Program-made: the position numbers and the translations under genes | Assembly (NCBI GenBank): GCA_011369465.1 | Contig: DRQG01000090.1 | Coordinates: forward strand, 1 to 43,591 | Origin: Caldithrix abyssi | Lineage (GTDB): Bacteria > Calditrichota > Calditrichia > Calditrichales > Calditrichaceae | Direction of reading: 5' to 3' | DNA length: 43,591 bases | Shown: one piece after another, positions 17,163 to 25,802 of the stretch | Layout: every line of letters begins with the position of its first letter | Position numbering within the stretch: the stretch's first letter is position 1 | The notes under the pieces: generated by a model | Database searches by the model: none | Told to the model about the DNA's origin: nothing | The model's input: only the letters and a program-made list of their open reading frames with translations

Positions 17163-18188
17163 TCATTGTTTCCGAAAAATATGGTGAAATCCCGCCAATA
17201 TCTGCCAGCCGCTCAATTCCTCCTTGCGGCCGGGCAGGGTATCGTTAAGGTAGCCGAAACGTAAAAAGAGTTCGCTGTTTTTACCCACATCGTATCCGGC
17301 TTTGGCGTACAGCCAGTTCTCGCTGTCCAACGGCGTATAGGTCAGATGATCTTCCACCACCTCGTTCCCGGCATTGCGGATAAAATATTTTATATATACA
17401 AACAAAGACAGGCGGTCGGAAAGATATTTACCGGCCACAAGGCGCACGCTGTGTTCGACGACCGTTTTCCGGTTAAGACGATTTTGTTCCAGAACAAGCA
17501 GATAAGCGGCGTTAAAAATATAATCCTGTGCATAGCGAACGGCCAATAAAGGCCCAACCCGTGTACCGCTGTTCCGGCCGCGTTCACTGTACGGGATGCT
17601 TTCATGTATTAGAAAGCGTTCAACATAGAGTTTAAGCTGGTAGTTCAGCTTATCCCTGAACCGACCGCCGATGCCGCCCTGGGCGTTGTAACTGTCCAGA
17701 CGCATGAAAGGTTGCCCGCTGATATCGCGGTAAAAATAGCCCAATTGAGCCAACCAGGCCGCCCCCGTCTTGCGCGGCCAGGAGCCCTGAGCGGCGAGAT
17801 AAAATATATTGTACCGGATGTTTGCGTTTTGTCCCAGATCGTAATAGTAGAAACGGTAATTGAGATCAAACCGCCAGGCGAATGCGGATTTATTCTGACC
17901 GCCGAGGGTAAAAATCGATTTGGTTTTAACAGCATATTGGCTTCTGTCCGCGCCATAAACCTCGGGCGCCAGGCGGATTTTCAACTGGAAATAGGTTTGG
18001 GTGTAAGTTTTGTCATAGCGCAGGTTACCGATCAGCCGCATGAGGGATTTATCCGCATAGTTTTCGGTAAGAAATGCGCCGCCTTCTCCCGTAGCCTGAA
18101 CTAGCAGCCGCTCCCGATTCCCGCCGAACAGAAGTGATAACATCCCGAAATGTGCCAAAAAGAAACCGATAAGAAGCGATTTACGCAT
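17163..18188 (-). CDS. Probable outer-membrane beta-barrel protein
   Basis: This 341-residue protein starts with a signal peptide (MRKSLLIGFFLAHFGMLSLLFGG). The rest alternates polar and aromatic residues in many short strands, such as FDLNYRFYYYD, NYQLKLYVERFLI and SLFVYIKYFIRN, which is typical of a transmembrane barrel. It ends in IFRKQ rather than the usual C-terminal Phe. I do not recognise a named family. It is the last gene of a - strand run and follows a coiled-coil periplasmic protein by 56 bases. Confidence 0.6.
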   Translation of the reverse strand: MRKSLLIGFFLAHFGMLSLLFGGNRERLLVQATGEGGAFLTENYADKSLMRLIGNLRYDKTYTQTYFQLKIRLAPEVYGADRSQYAVKTKSIFTLGGQNKSAFAWRFDLNYRFYYYDLGQNANIRYNIFYLAAQGSWPRKTGAAWLAQLGYFYRDISGQPFMRLDSYNAQGGIGGRFRDKLNYQLKLYVERFLIHESIPYSERGRNSGTRVGPLLAVRYAQDYIFNAAYLLVLEQNRLNRKTVVEHSVRLVAGKYLSDRLSLFVYIKYFIRNAGNEVVEDHLTYTPLDSENWLYAKAGYDVGKNSELFLRFGYLNDTLPGRKEELSGWQILAGFHHIFRKQ

Positions 18189-18244
18189 AGGCCATATTTG
18201 TAGGTAAATTGGATTTTCCGCGCCATAGATAAGCTATTCAGCGC

Positions 18245-19207
18245 TTACTGTCCGAGTTTTTCCGTGATAAATTGACGATAGAGAAGCAAATACTCTTTCA
18301 CTTCATTCAACAACTTCAGGTAGCGTTCCACTTTTTGTTGCTGCAAGGGGTTATCGGAAGAAGCCTGACCCGAGGTTACCAAATCGTCATACAAACGGTT
18401 GATGGTTATGATACGATTATTCAATTCGCTTGTGGTTATTCCGGGACCGGTAGCGGTATAATCCGTATTCCCTGTTCTGCCCTGAGCATTTATCCCGGCC
18501 AACTGATCTTGCGGTCCGAAAAACAATCCTTCGTTTACATCATCCAAAAACAGTTCGGCCTTGGCCGCCAGTTTTTGCTGCTTCCGGATGGTGCTCTCCG
18601 TGCTTTCCACCGCCTGTAACTGCGAGTCGATTTCGGCCAGGGATAAGACGAGATAGTCGTCGCGCAGCACCATGCCCAGGCTGTCTTCCGTTGGCGGCGG
18701 CAAGCGCTGCGGATCAAAATGAACCCGTTGCAGATGCGGGGCAAACTGCAAACGTTTTGCATAAAGACGCAGCAACTCCCTGTGCCGTTGTTCTTTGTTT
18801 TGTACGGAAGATTCGTTTTGCAGAGAATCGATCTGTCGGCCGTAATAGGCGCGCAGCCGGGCTTTTTCTTTTTCGCTATCGCTGAGCAGGGCATTGTATT
18901 CCGTTTGCAGACTTTCGATTTTTTGGGAAACGGATAAGGCCCGGGCCATTTCGCTTTTGATGACCTCCTCATCCGGTTCGGGAAGTGCCTTCAGAGAATC
19001 AATGCGGGACAGTCGTACCTGTAATTTCTGCTGTTGATTTTGTATGTTCGCCTCCAGGGTTTTGATCCGCTCAATCAAGTTTGCCACTTTTTTTTCCCGG
19101 TTAACTATATTCTCCTGTGATTGGGCAGACAAAAATGTACAGAAGATGGCCAGAAAAAGAGACACCCTGATGAATATTCCCATTCGTGTTAAAAACGTTT
19201 CACTCAT
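18245..19207 (-). CDS. Exported coiled-coil protein of unknown function
   Basis: This 320-residue protein has a signal peptide (IFIRVSLFLAIFCTFLSAQS). Long amphipathic heptads follow (ERIKTLEANIQNQQQKLQ, SVSQKIESLQTEYNALL), so residues about 35-160 should form a coiled coil. A second helical region lies at the C-terminus. There is no enzyme motif. The start may be Met1 or Met9; neither has a clear ribosome site. It begins 28 bases after the sulfatase-nucleotidase stop and is probably co-transcribed. A periplasmic structural or envelope role is a guess. Confidence 0.6.
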   Translation of the reverse strand: MSETFLTRMGIFIRVSLFLAIFCTFLSAQSQENIVNREKKVANLIERIKTLEANIQNQQQKLQVRLSRIDSLKALPEPDEEVIKSEMARALSVSQKIESLQTEYNALLSDSEKEKARLRAYYGRQIDSLQNESSVQNKEQRHRELLRLYAKRLQFAPHLQRVHFDPQRLPPPTEDSLGMVLRDDYLVLSLAEIDSQLQAVESTESTIRKQQKLAAKAELFLDDVNEGLFFGPQDQLAGINAQGRTGNTDYTATGPGITTSELNNRIITINRLYDDLVTSGQASSDNPLQQQKVERYLKLLNEVKEYLLLYRQFITEKLGQ

Positions 19208-19235
19208 AAATCGTGTACCAGATTTAATAGCTTTG

Positions 19236-22148
19236 TTAGTCCCGGGCTATATCGATTTGTCGGCCTACATCCGGCATTGTTATCGTTTTTCTTGTTTTGA
19301 TATAGTCCGCGATATACTCTACAACAATTTTAGGAAGAATAGCAAGGCGTTTACCGTTTTTCAGCATGGTAAAACCGTCGCCGCCCGTGGCCAGAAAATA
19401 GCTGCAGGCAATGGTGTAGTTTTTGTTCGGATCCAACGGCTTCCCGTTGACGGATGCCTCAATGAGCCGCTGACCGACCGGCCGGCTGGAATCATATTTT
19501 AATCGCAGGCCGGAAAACTGCACCAGACCGTAAACCAGTTCCAGGCTGTATTCGATGAGAGATTGTAACGCTGTTCCGCTGATTTCCACAATAACCAGAT
19601 TATCCACAAAAGGATAAATATTATCCAGTTCTTCTTTGGTGATCGGTCCCGTATTCAAGTCGGCGCGGATGCTGCCGGGATTTACCATAGCGATTTCGGC
19701 CCCGCTGGCCTCTTTAAGGGCGTCGGCCAGAAAATTACCCAGGTTTGATTCCCGGTAATATTTTCTGTAACCGGTTTTTTCGTTGTAGCCGATCACTTTG
19801 GACAGGTGCGAATATTTCTTTCTTGCCTTTTCTATCATTGCGAAAATGTCGGGATCGGCTGCTATTTTATCGGAAACGACGGGAAGCAATTTTCCGTCCA
19901 ATAAATCAACCCGTTGTTCCGTTTTATTTATTCTGAGCTTCATATACCCCAGATATTTTCCCTGACCAAAGGTCATGCTGATGAGAGTGCCGTTTTGGGG
20001 ATGACGAACAGGCTCCCACAACCCGTTATCCGAATGGCCGCCTAAAATTACATCGATCCCTTTAACCCGTCCGGCCAAGGCATAATCTTCGTCAAAGCCG
20101 CGCTGTACTTCCGGGTCGGCTTCTTTATCCGATTGCATGGGAGCGCTGCGGTTTTGATGGGTCAACAGAACGATCAAATCGACATCATCCCGCAATTTGT
20201 CCACCAGTTTCTGAACGATGGGAACCGGATCACGGGCTTCCAGCTCTTTTACATTATCGGGAAGAATGGTGTTTTTGAAGGCCTCGAGACCCATTACGCC
20301 AATCACTCCAATGCGTACACCCTGTTTTTCCAGAATTGTGTAAGATTGCGCATAGTGAATATCTGTGTTTTTATAAAATATATTGGCGTTTAAAACGGGA
20401 AAACGGGCCCGCTGTTTCACATCCAGCAGCTTTTGCCAGCCGTATTCAAATTCATGATTGCCCAGGGCCATGGCCTCGTATCCCATTGCGTTGTACAAGT
20501 CGAAGGGCAGCGCACCGCGGGTGGCTTTAGATAAAGCGCCGGTGAAAATATCGCCGGAATCAAATAAAAAGGTGAGGTTCTCTTTCTTGCGCATTTGTTT
20601 GATTAAAGCGGCTAAATGCGGGATACCGCCGATGTGGTTTATATTATTGTCCCAATAGGCGTCAATCGGATCATAAACACTCTCGATATCGTTGGTATAT
20701 AAAAGGGTTACTTCACGGACGGATGGCGGCTTACTTTCGGGACGCAAAGGATCATCGGCAATGCTTTTTTTGATGTCGCGGATTGACCTTTCCAAACGGG
20801 CAACGACGTCCGGATGCTGCCGGCTCACCTCCTTTACTTCATAGGGATCTTCTTTAAGATTATAAAGCAGACTTCTGTTAAGGGATTCATCCGAAATCAA
20901 CTTCCAATCGCCGTCGCGCACAGCGTACACATAGCCTTCGGGGTCGTCGGCCGGGCGGGTTTCGAAGGCCCAAAAAAGCGGTTTGTCTCTTTCAATTTTT
21001 TGATTGTCAAAAAGCGGCGAAAAATCGATTCCGTCAATTTCCCGGTCATCGGGGATGGGAATATCGAGGATTCCGCAGACCGTCGGCAATAAATCGTAGC
21101 CGTGCAGCGGTTCATCCGACACACTACCCGCTTTAATCTTTCCGGGAAAACGGATGATACAGGGGACACGGATGCCACCTTCGTACAGGTCGGCTTTCCG
21201 ACCTCTTAATCCACCGGTGCTGCCATACATATTTACTTCCCACCAGTATCTCCACTGGTTGGTAACCGGGCCATTATCACTCAGGAAAATAACCAGTGTA
21301 TTGTCCCGTAAATCCATCCGTTCCAACTTGTCGAGCAGTCGTCCGATTTGATAATCCATATATGTGACATTGGCGTAGTACTCTCCGGGACTGCGGTCTT
21401 CCAATTTGCTAATATCTATCTTGCCGTGAGTGAAGGCGCTGTACATCCGGTTAAAAGAATCCGGGCTGGCTATTTGAGAGTGCGGTTCCACCATGGGCAC
21501 ATACAAAAAGAACGGTTTGCTTTTATCGCGCTGTTCTAAATAGTCGATGGATTTATCAATAACCAGTTGTGCCGTAAAGCCCTCTGTATTGCCTAACGGT
21601 TTTCCATCTTCAAAAAAATTTGTCGGATTTTTATGGTTGGGTATGGCAAAGGCATGAAGGGCGAGCCATTTATCAAAGCCGTGATCCTGAGGCTGCGGAT
21701 GGTCGGTTTGACCGAGACCGCCATTGAGATGCCACTTACCGGCCATAAAGGTCTGATAACCTTCCTTTTTGAGAAGCGTGGCAAGAGTGATTTCCTGTTC
21801 ATGTAAATAAATATCTTCCCCTTCCGGTATCCAGCTTTTGATGCCGCTTCGGTATGGCGTTCGTCCTGTAAGAATGCCGGCCCGGGAAGGGGAACACAAT
21901 GGGGAAGGACTGTAGAAATTGGTAAAACGCATTCCTTCGCCGGCTAAACGGTCCAGGTTGGGTGTCGATATATATGGATTGCCGTAACACGCTAAGTCTC
22001 CATAACCGAGGTCGTCAACCAGTATCAAAAGGATATTAAGTTTGGAAGACTGGGCGTAAGCGGCTGCGCTGTACATCAAAAGAAAAATGAAGAAGATAGA
22101 ACGCAAAAAATAATTCTGTATTGAAAACTGTTTGTTATCCGGAGTCAT
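19236..22148 (-). CDS. Sulfatase / 5'-nucleotidase fusion protein, exported
   Basis: A signal peptide opens this 970-residue protein, and AAGGAG precedes the ATG. Residues about 35-470 are a type I sulfatase: metal-binding Asp45-Asp46, CSPSR with formylglycine site Cys85 and Arg89, AGKWH (Lys138, His140), EPHS (His223) and SDNG (Asp291, Asn292). Residues about 478-970 are a UshA-type 5'-nucleotidase/cyclic phosphodiesterase: TNDIES (485-490), FDSGD (529-533), GNHEFE (from 563), LTHQNR and GGHSDNGLWE, then the C-terminal nucleotide-binding domain (NFLADALKEAS, YFLATGGDGFTML). Glu489 replaces the usual metal-binding His of TNDxH. A periplasmic or surface scavenger of sulfate and phosphate from one substrate is possible but unproven. 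Confidence 0.9.
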   Translation of the reverse strand: MTPDNKQFSIQNYFLRSIFFIFLLMYSAAAYAQSSKLNILLILVDDLGYGDLACYGNPYISTPNLDRLAGEGMRFTNFYSPSPLCSPSRAGILTGRTPYRSGIKSWIPEGEDIYLHEQEITLATLLKKEGYQTFMAGKWHLNGGLGQTDHPQPQDHGFDKWLALHAFAIPNHKNPTNFFEDGKPLGNTEGFTAQLVIDKSIDYLEQRDKSKPFFLYVPMVEPHSQIASPDSFNRMYSAFTHGKIDISKLEDRSPGEYYANVTYMDYQIGRLLDKLERMDLRDNTLVIFLSDNGPVTNQWRYWWEVNMYGSTGGLRGRKADLYEGGIRVPCIIRFPGKIKAGSVSDEPLHGYDLLPTVCGILDIPIPDDREIDGIDFSPLFDNQKIERDKPLFWAFETRPADDPEGYVYAVRDGDWKLISDESLNRSLLYNLKEDPYEVKEVSRQHPDVVARLERSIRDIKKSIADDPLRPESKPPSVREVTLLYTNDIESVYDPIDAYWDNNINHIGGIPHLAALIKQMRKKENLTFLFDSGDIFTGALSKATRGALPFDLYNAMGYEAMALGNHEFEYGWQKLLDVKQRARFPVLNANIFYKNTDIHYAQSYTILEKQGVRIGVIGVMGLEAFKNTILPDNVKELEARDPVPIVQKLVDKLRDDVDLIVLLTHQNRSAPMQSDKEADPEVQRGFDEDYALAGRVKGIDVILGGHSDNGLWEPVRHPQNGTLISMTFGQGKYLGYMKLRINKTEQRVDLLDGKLLPVVSDKIAADPDIFAMIEKARKKYSHLSKVIGYNEKTGYRKYYRESNLGNFLADALKEASGAEIAMVNPGSIRADLNTGPITKEELDNIYPFVDNLVIVEISGTALQSLIEYSLELVYGLVQFSGLRLKYDSSRPVGQRLIEASVNGKPLDPNKNYTIACSYFLATGGDGFTMLKNGKRLAILPKIVVEYIADYIKTRKTITMPDVGRQIDIARD

Positions 22149-22195
22149 TTGCCGCTCCTTTATGTAAGAAACAAAGATACCTTCGTTTAAACTGT

Positions 22196-23569
22196 TTACG
22201 CGCCGGCGTTCTCCCTCAAACCGAATTTTTCCAGCTTGTAATACAAAGTGCTGGTTCGGATACCCAAAATCTTTGCCGCCCGGTTTTTTACGCCGTCGGC
22301 TTCTTTGAGCGCCTGCAGCAACAGATGGCGTTCAAAGGCGTACAAAGCCTCTTCCAGCGGCAACGATTCAAAACCGCGGGTGATTTCGGTCGGTGTGTTC
22401 AGGAACCGGGCAATCAGGACGGCCGGGATATCGTCGCTATCGGAAATGATATGCAACCGCTCGATCAAATTTTCCAGTTCGCGGATATTGCCCGGCCAGC
22501 TATACTCCTGCAACAGCCGCATACCTTCATCGTCTATGTGTTTTTCCTGTCCGCGTTTTTGGTTGAACCGTTTCAGAAAATGCCGCACCAGTGCGGGAAT
22601 GTCGTCCCGGCGCTGACGCAAAGAGGGCAAACGGATGGGAATGACGCTGAGACGATAGTATAAATCTTCGCGAAAGATGCCCCGGTTAAGCAGGGCTTTC
22701 AGATCGCGGTTGGTGGCCGCAACCAGCCGCACATCCACTTTGAGCGTCTGTTCGCCGCCCACCCGTTCAAATTCCTGATCCTGCAGGACGCGCAGCAATT
22801 TGACCTGCATGGCCTGGGAAATATCACCGATTTCATCGAGGAATAACGTGCCGCCGTCGGCCAGTTCAAAGCGTCCTTTTTTCTGCCTCAGGGCACCGGT
22901 GAAGGCGCCTTTCTCGTGACCAAACAGCTCACTTTCCAGCAGATTATCGTTTAGAGCGCCGCAGTTTACCTTGATAAACGGGCCCCCGCTGCGCGGACTG
23001 TTACGGTGGATAGCCCGGGCCACCAATTCTTTGCCGGTGCCGCTTTCGCCTTCGATCAACACGGCGCTGTCTTCCCGCGCCACCTGACGAATCAGGGTAA
23101 AAATTTCCTGCATTGCCGGAGAAGAACCGACCATTTCAGCATATCCCTGAGCCGTTTCTTCCGCAAGATATTCATTTTCGGCCCGCAGACGATCGATCAG
23201 TTTTTCCTTTTCCAACCGTTCAACAATTTGTCGGACACGCAGGCGCAGTTCTTCGGGCGAGAACGGTTTGGTCAAAAAATCGGCAGCGCCCAGACGCATG
23301 GCTTTTACGGCGTCCTGCACCGTGCCGTAAGCGGAAATAAGCAGCACCTCGGTTTGCGGACGAATGGATTTTACCTTTTCCAGCACCTGCAAACCGTTCA
23401 TCCCCTCCATACGCAGGTCGGTAATTACCAGTGCCGGATGATGGGTTTTAATATACTCCACGGCCGCTGCTCCCTCGGCAAAATCGGCGGTGTCGTATCC
23501 TTCACGGCGCAGACTTTCGCTCATCCCCAGCCGCATGGTGTCGTTATCTTCGATTATAATAATTTCCAT
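22196..23569 (-). CDS. NtrC-family sigma-54-dependent response regulator
   Basis: The 457-residue protein has a receiver domain with phospho-acceptor Asp51 and Lys101, an AAA+ domain with Walker A GESGTGKE (174-181), a canonical GAFTGA loop (221-226) and Walker B LFLDE, and a Fis-type C-terminal helix-turn-helix ([23 protein letters not shown]). It activates sigma-54 promoters as a family. The sulfatase-nucleotidase gene starts 47 bases downstream on the same strand. The nearest histidine kinase, at 25803-27215, is separated by three small genes and is the likely partner by proximity. Confidence 0.93.
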   Translation of the reverse strand: MEIIIIEDNDTMRLGMSESLRREGYDTADFAEGAAAVEYIKTHHPALVITDLRMEGMNGLQVLEKVKSIRPQTEVLLISAYGTVQDAVKAMRLGAADFLTKPFSPEELRLRVRQIVERLEKEKLIDRLRAENEYLAEETAQGYAEMVGSSPAMQEIFTLIRQVAREDSAVLIEGESGTGKELVARAIHRNSPRSGGPFIKVNCGALNDNLLESELFGHEKGAFTGALRQKKGRFELADGGTLFLDEIGDISQAMQVKLLRVLQDQEFERVGGEQTLKVDVRLVAATNRDLKALLNRGIFREDLYYRLSVIPIRLPSLRQRRDDIPALVRHFLKRFNQKRGQEKHIDDEGMRLLQEYSWPGNIRELENLIERLHIISDSDDIPAVLIARFLNTPTEITRGFESLPLEEALYAFERHLLLQALKEADGVKNRAAKILGIRTSTLYYKLEKFGLRENAGA

Positions 23570-23673
23570 TTAACCCTATTTTAAGTAAAATAAACAGAAC
23601 CACGAAGAACATCTAAAGTACATAGGTAATTTTTGATTTACTACACATCCGTCCTAAATAGATAGAAAAGGTT

Positions 23674-23825
23674 ACGTAAAATATAAGTATTTACGAGTTT
23701 CCCCCTATTAAGGCTTGTACGCAGTGGCGTGGGGACTATGGGGGTGTTTTGCGCAAAACATAAAGACAATCTATTAGACGATTTTACAACCCCCTAACCC
23801 CCTTTTTTAAGGGGGAATTTTACGT
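23674..23825. repeat. MITE-like palindromic element, copy 1
   Basis: The outer ends ACGTAAAAT (23674-23682) and ATTTTACGT (23817-23825) are perfect inverted repeats. Inside, TTTCCCCCTATTAAGG (23698-23713) faces a C-rich arm ending in TTTTTTAAGGGGGAA (up to 23817). The core resembles the element at 39636-39735. No coding capacity. Confidence 0.55.
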
Positions 23826-23909
23826 TTCAGACTATTATATATCGTAATTTAAGTAGCTGCTTATCATTTAAGACAGCTATGAATTTACTAAATATTAATA
23901 TTTTATTTT

Positions 23910-23936
23910 CTCTGTGTCCTCTGTGATCTCTGTGTT
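23910..23936. repeat. Three tandem copies of CTCTGTGNN
   Basis: The 9-base unit CTCTGTG plus TC, AT or TT occurs three times without interruption, just downstream of the lipoprotein gene end. It resembles low-complexity intergenic repeats known from many genomes. Confidence 0.7.
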
Positions 23937-23959
23937 ATTATTAATAAGTTAGGATTTTT

Positions 23960-24409
23960 TTATATTTTCTTTTGTTTTATTGCTGCCACAAGCGTATCCG
24001 GGCCGCTTACTTTTTCCACATGGCAGCGGCAATCGTCCGTTGTGAAGTAGAACTGCCCGGAAGCGGACAGGGTGTCATTCTCCGCCTCAAAAATAACCGG
24101 TTCGCCGCCTTCCTGCAAACTGCGTATGTAAGCATCGGTCATCACTACGTACATTCCGGGATCGCCGTAAGACCAGTTCTGCTCAATATCAAATTCCCGG
24201 CCGCTTTGCGGATTATAAATGTTTATGCGCAAAGAATCCAGCGGCTGTTTGTGTTGATCGACTACGGTAACGGTGTAAACTCTGAATTCCTGCGAACAGA
24301 TGCAATCTTTTAAATCCGAAAAAGCGTCGCAGGAAAAAAGAAAGGCGAATATGATTACAGCGGCAAACCATGTTTTTCCACTTAATGTTTTTGAACGATT
24401 TGAAGCCAT
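23960..24409 (-). CDS. Small lipoprotein with C-terminal cysteines
   Basis: This 149-residue protein has a basic N-terminus and a hydrophobic run ending in a lipobox-like FLFSC, so it is probably lipid-anchored. The mature part begins DAFSDLKDCICSQEF and then has an Ig/carboxypeptidase-regulatory-like beta segment (VYTVTVVDQHKQPLDSLRI). The C-terminal segment contains DDCRCHVEKVSGPDT. I recognise no named family. It is the last of a run of small envelope genes on this strand, 33 bases after its upstream neighbour. Confidence 0.65.
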   Translation of the reverse strand: MASNRSKTLSGKTWFAAVIIFAFLFSCDAFSDLKDCICSQEFRVYTVTVVDQHKQPLDSLRINIYNPQSGREFDIEQNWSYGDPGMYVVMTDAYIRSLQEGGEPVIFEAENDTLSASGQFYFTTDDCRCHVEKVSGPDTLVAAIKQKKI

Positions 24410-24442
24410 ATCATAGACCTTTCCGAATGATAAAAAATCCCT

Positions 24443-24940
24443 TTACTTAATTTCAATTCTTACGTTGTCAAGATAATACTCATAATACGCCACCCGCGAT
24501 TCCATCGGTTCCGTTGTAGAACAACTCGTACATCCGTGTCCATTGTCCGGTTCATAATATTCATCTATTGCTTTCAATCTGTTTGGGTCAATAAAGTAAG
24601 GCGGACTGTAAATAACCGGTTTGTCGGGCCGGACAACGCCCGCTTTTAGCGAATCGAACAGCAGGTAATCGCTAACCACTATGGAAAAATACCCAGCGGT
24701 ATCGGTTAAAGCAACCGGTTGTTCCGTGCCCGTTTGAATGCCTTTAATCGCCTGATACGCGGGCATATATTCGGCCTGCATGCCGTATAGCTGGACGGCA
24801 AAATTTTCCTTGTTGACAAGGCTGTCTACTTTAACAAAACCGCTGACATAGTATTTATAGTATGGCCGCGGCGGCAAGCTGGAAAAAGAGATATTCAACG
24901 CGAAAAAAAACAGCGCTAAAAGCGTGAATGACTTTGGCAT
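24443..24940 (-). CDS. Exported protein of unknown function
   Basis: I start at the ATG at 24940 (MPKSFTLLALFFFALNISFSS), which has AAGGAA upstream and gives a clean signal peptide; the frame extends to 25018 but that part overlaps the previous gene. The 165-residue protein has a beta-rich body with one CTSC pair in a GHGCTSCSTTEP segment. No family is recognised. It starts 10 bases after the stop of the lipoprotein at 24951. Confidence 0.6.
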   Translation of the reverse strand: MPKSFTLLALFFFALNISFSSLPPRPYYKYYVSGFVKVDSLVNKENFAVQLYGMQAEYMPAYQAIKGIQTGTEQPVALTDTAGYFSIVVSDYLLFDSLKAGVVRPDKPVIYSPPYFIDPNRLKAIDEYYEPDNGHGCTSCSTTEPMESRVAYYEYYLDNVRIEIK

Positions 24941-24950
24941 ACAATTTCCT

Positions 24951-25784
24951 TTATTTGGCGGCAACGTCGTACGAAACAAGTTCCAAATTCTCATAATAAT
25001 CAAAATACCCCAACTCATCGCCCGTTTGAGTTGTCAGGATACCATTTAAGGCCTGAATCCGGCGTTTGAGCAGCCCTTTTTTCGAAATATATTCGAATAG
25101 AGCAAGGTCCTCATCCGGTGTATCTTTTCCGTCAAAATAATATAGCCAGCGGATGGTAAAGGCTTCAAAATCACCGGCCGGCAGGTTAATCGGTCCGTAA
25201 TCAGTGATATATTTTTCTATGCGAAAAGAATCATTAGCCAAATCCCAGCGCTTCCCGATGAATAGCGGATAACTCAAAATCGGTCTGGGCGGGTCGTAAA
25301 AGATAAGGGAATCGCTGCGCATTGATAAGACGTCAGGATAATAACCGGATAGCGCGTCGCTTAGGTTTTGCAGGCTGGCGTAAGTTCGTCCCTTAAAGCG
25401 AAACTGTAAGCGATTGGTTTTGGGCAAACCGGGTACAAAATGTGCCGGAAGATAGGCAACCTGAAATAAGCCGCTGGCATCCTGTTGATAAAAATTGATG
25501 GAAAACAGGGAATCATTTCTTTGGGATGTTTTGGCTATGATCGGGACAGCGCTTAAATTATTTTTCAGGGTAACCAAGTCTCCAACTGTGACCTCGATAT
25601 AAAAGGTATCTGCCATCATAAACTGTTCTTTAAGAGAATCCGGCCGGATGTTAGTAATCTGAATGGTTCGACGGTACTCCCAGTGATTGCCAGCATTTAG
25701 CGGATAACTGAAATCGGTTGGCGGGGCAGGGCCATTGGTGCAGGCGATTATAAAGATTGCAATAAACAATGTCAGAGCTTTCAT
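24951..25784 (-). CDS. Lipoprotein of unknown function
   Basis: This 277-residue protein has a short signal ending in the lipobox IIACTNG. The mature part opens FSYPLNAGNHWEYRRTIQI, a pattern common in exported Bacteroidota-type beta proteins that begin with a 'YPL..G..W.Y' segment. The body is beta-rich and has no catalytic motif. It starts 18 bases after the histidine kinase stop and belongs to the same run of genes. It could be a sensory or envelope partner of the kinase; this is inference. Confidence 0.65.
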   Translation of the reverse strand: MKALTLFIAIFIIACTNGPAPPTDFSYPLNAGNHWEYRRTIQITNIRPDSLKEQFMMADTFYIEVTVGDLVTLKNNLSAVPIIAKTSQRNDSLFSINFYQQDASGLFQVAYLPAHFVPGLPKTNRLQFRFKGRTYASLQNLSDALSGYYPDVLSMRSDSLIFYDPPRPILSYPLFIGKRWDLANDSFRIEKYITDYGPINLPAGDFEAFTIRWLYYFDGKDTPDEDLALFEYISKKGLLKRRIQALNGILTTQTGDELGYFDYYENLELVSYDVAAK

Positions 25785-25802
25785 AAATGGTTGTTCCTCA
25801 AA

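Larger units (their letters stand above)
23570..23959. other. Gene-free intergenic region rich in repeats
   Basis: These 390 bases upstream of the - strand regulator hold a MITE-like palindromic element (23674-23825), a 16-bp palindrome TGTTTTGCGCAAAACA (23745-23760) and three tandem copies of a 9-base unit CTCTGTGNN (23910-23936). I see no protein-like reading frame. Confidence 0.7.
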
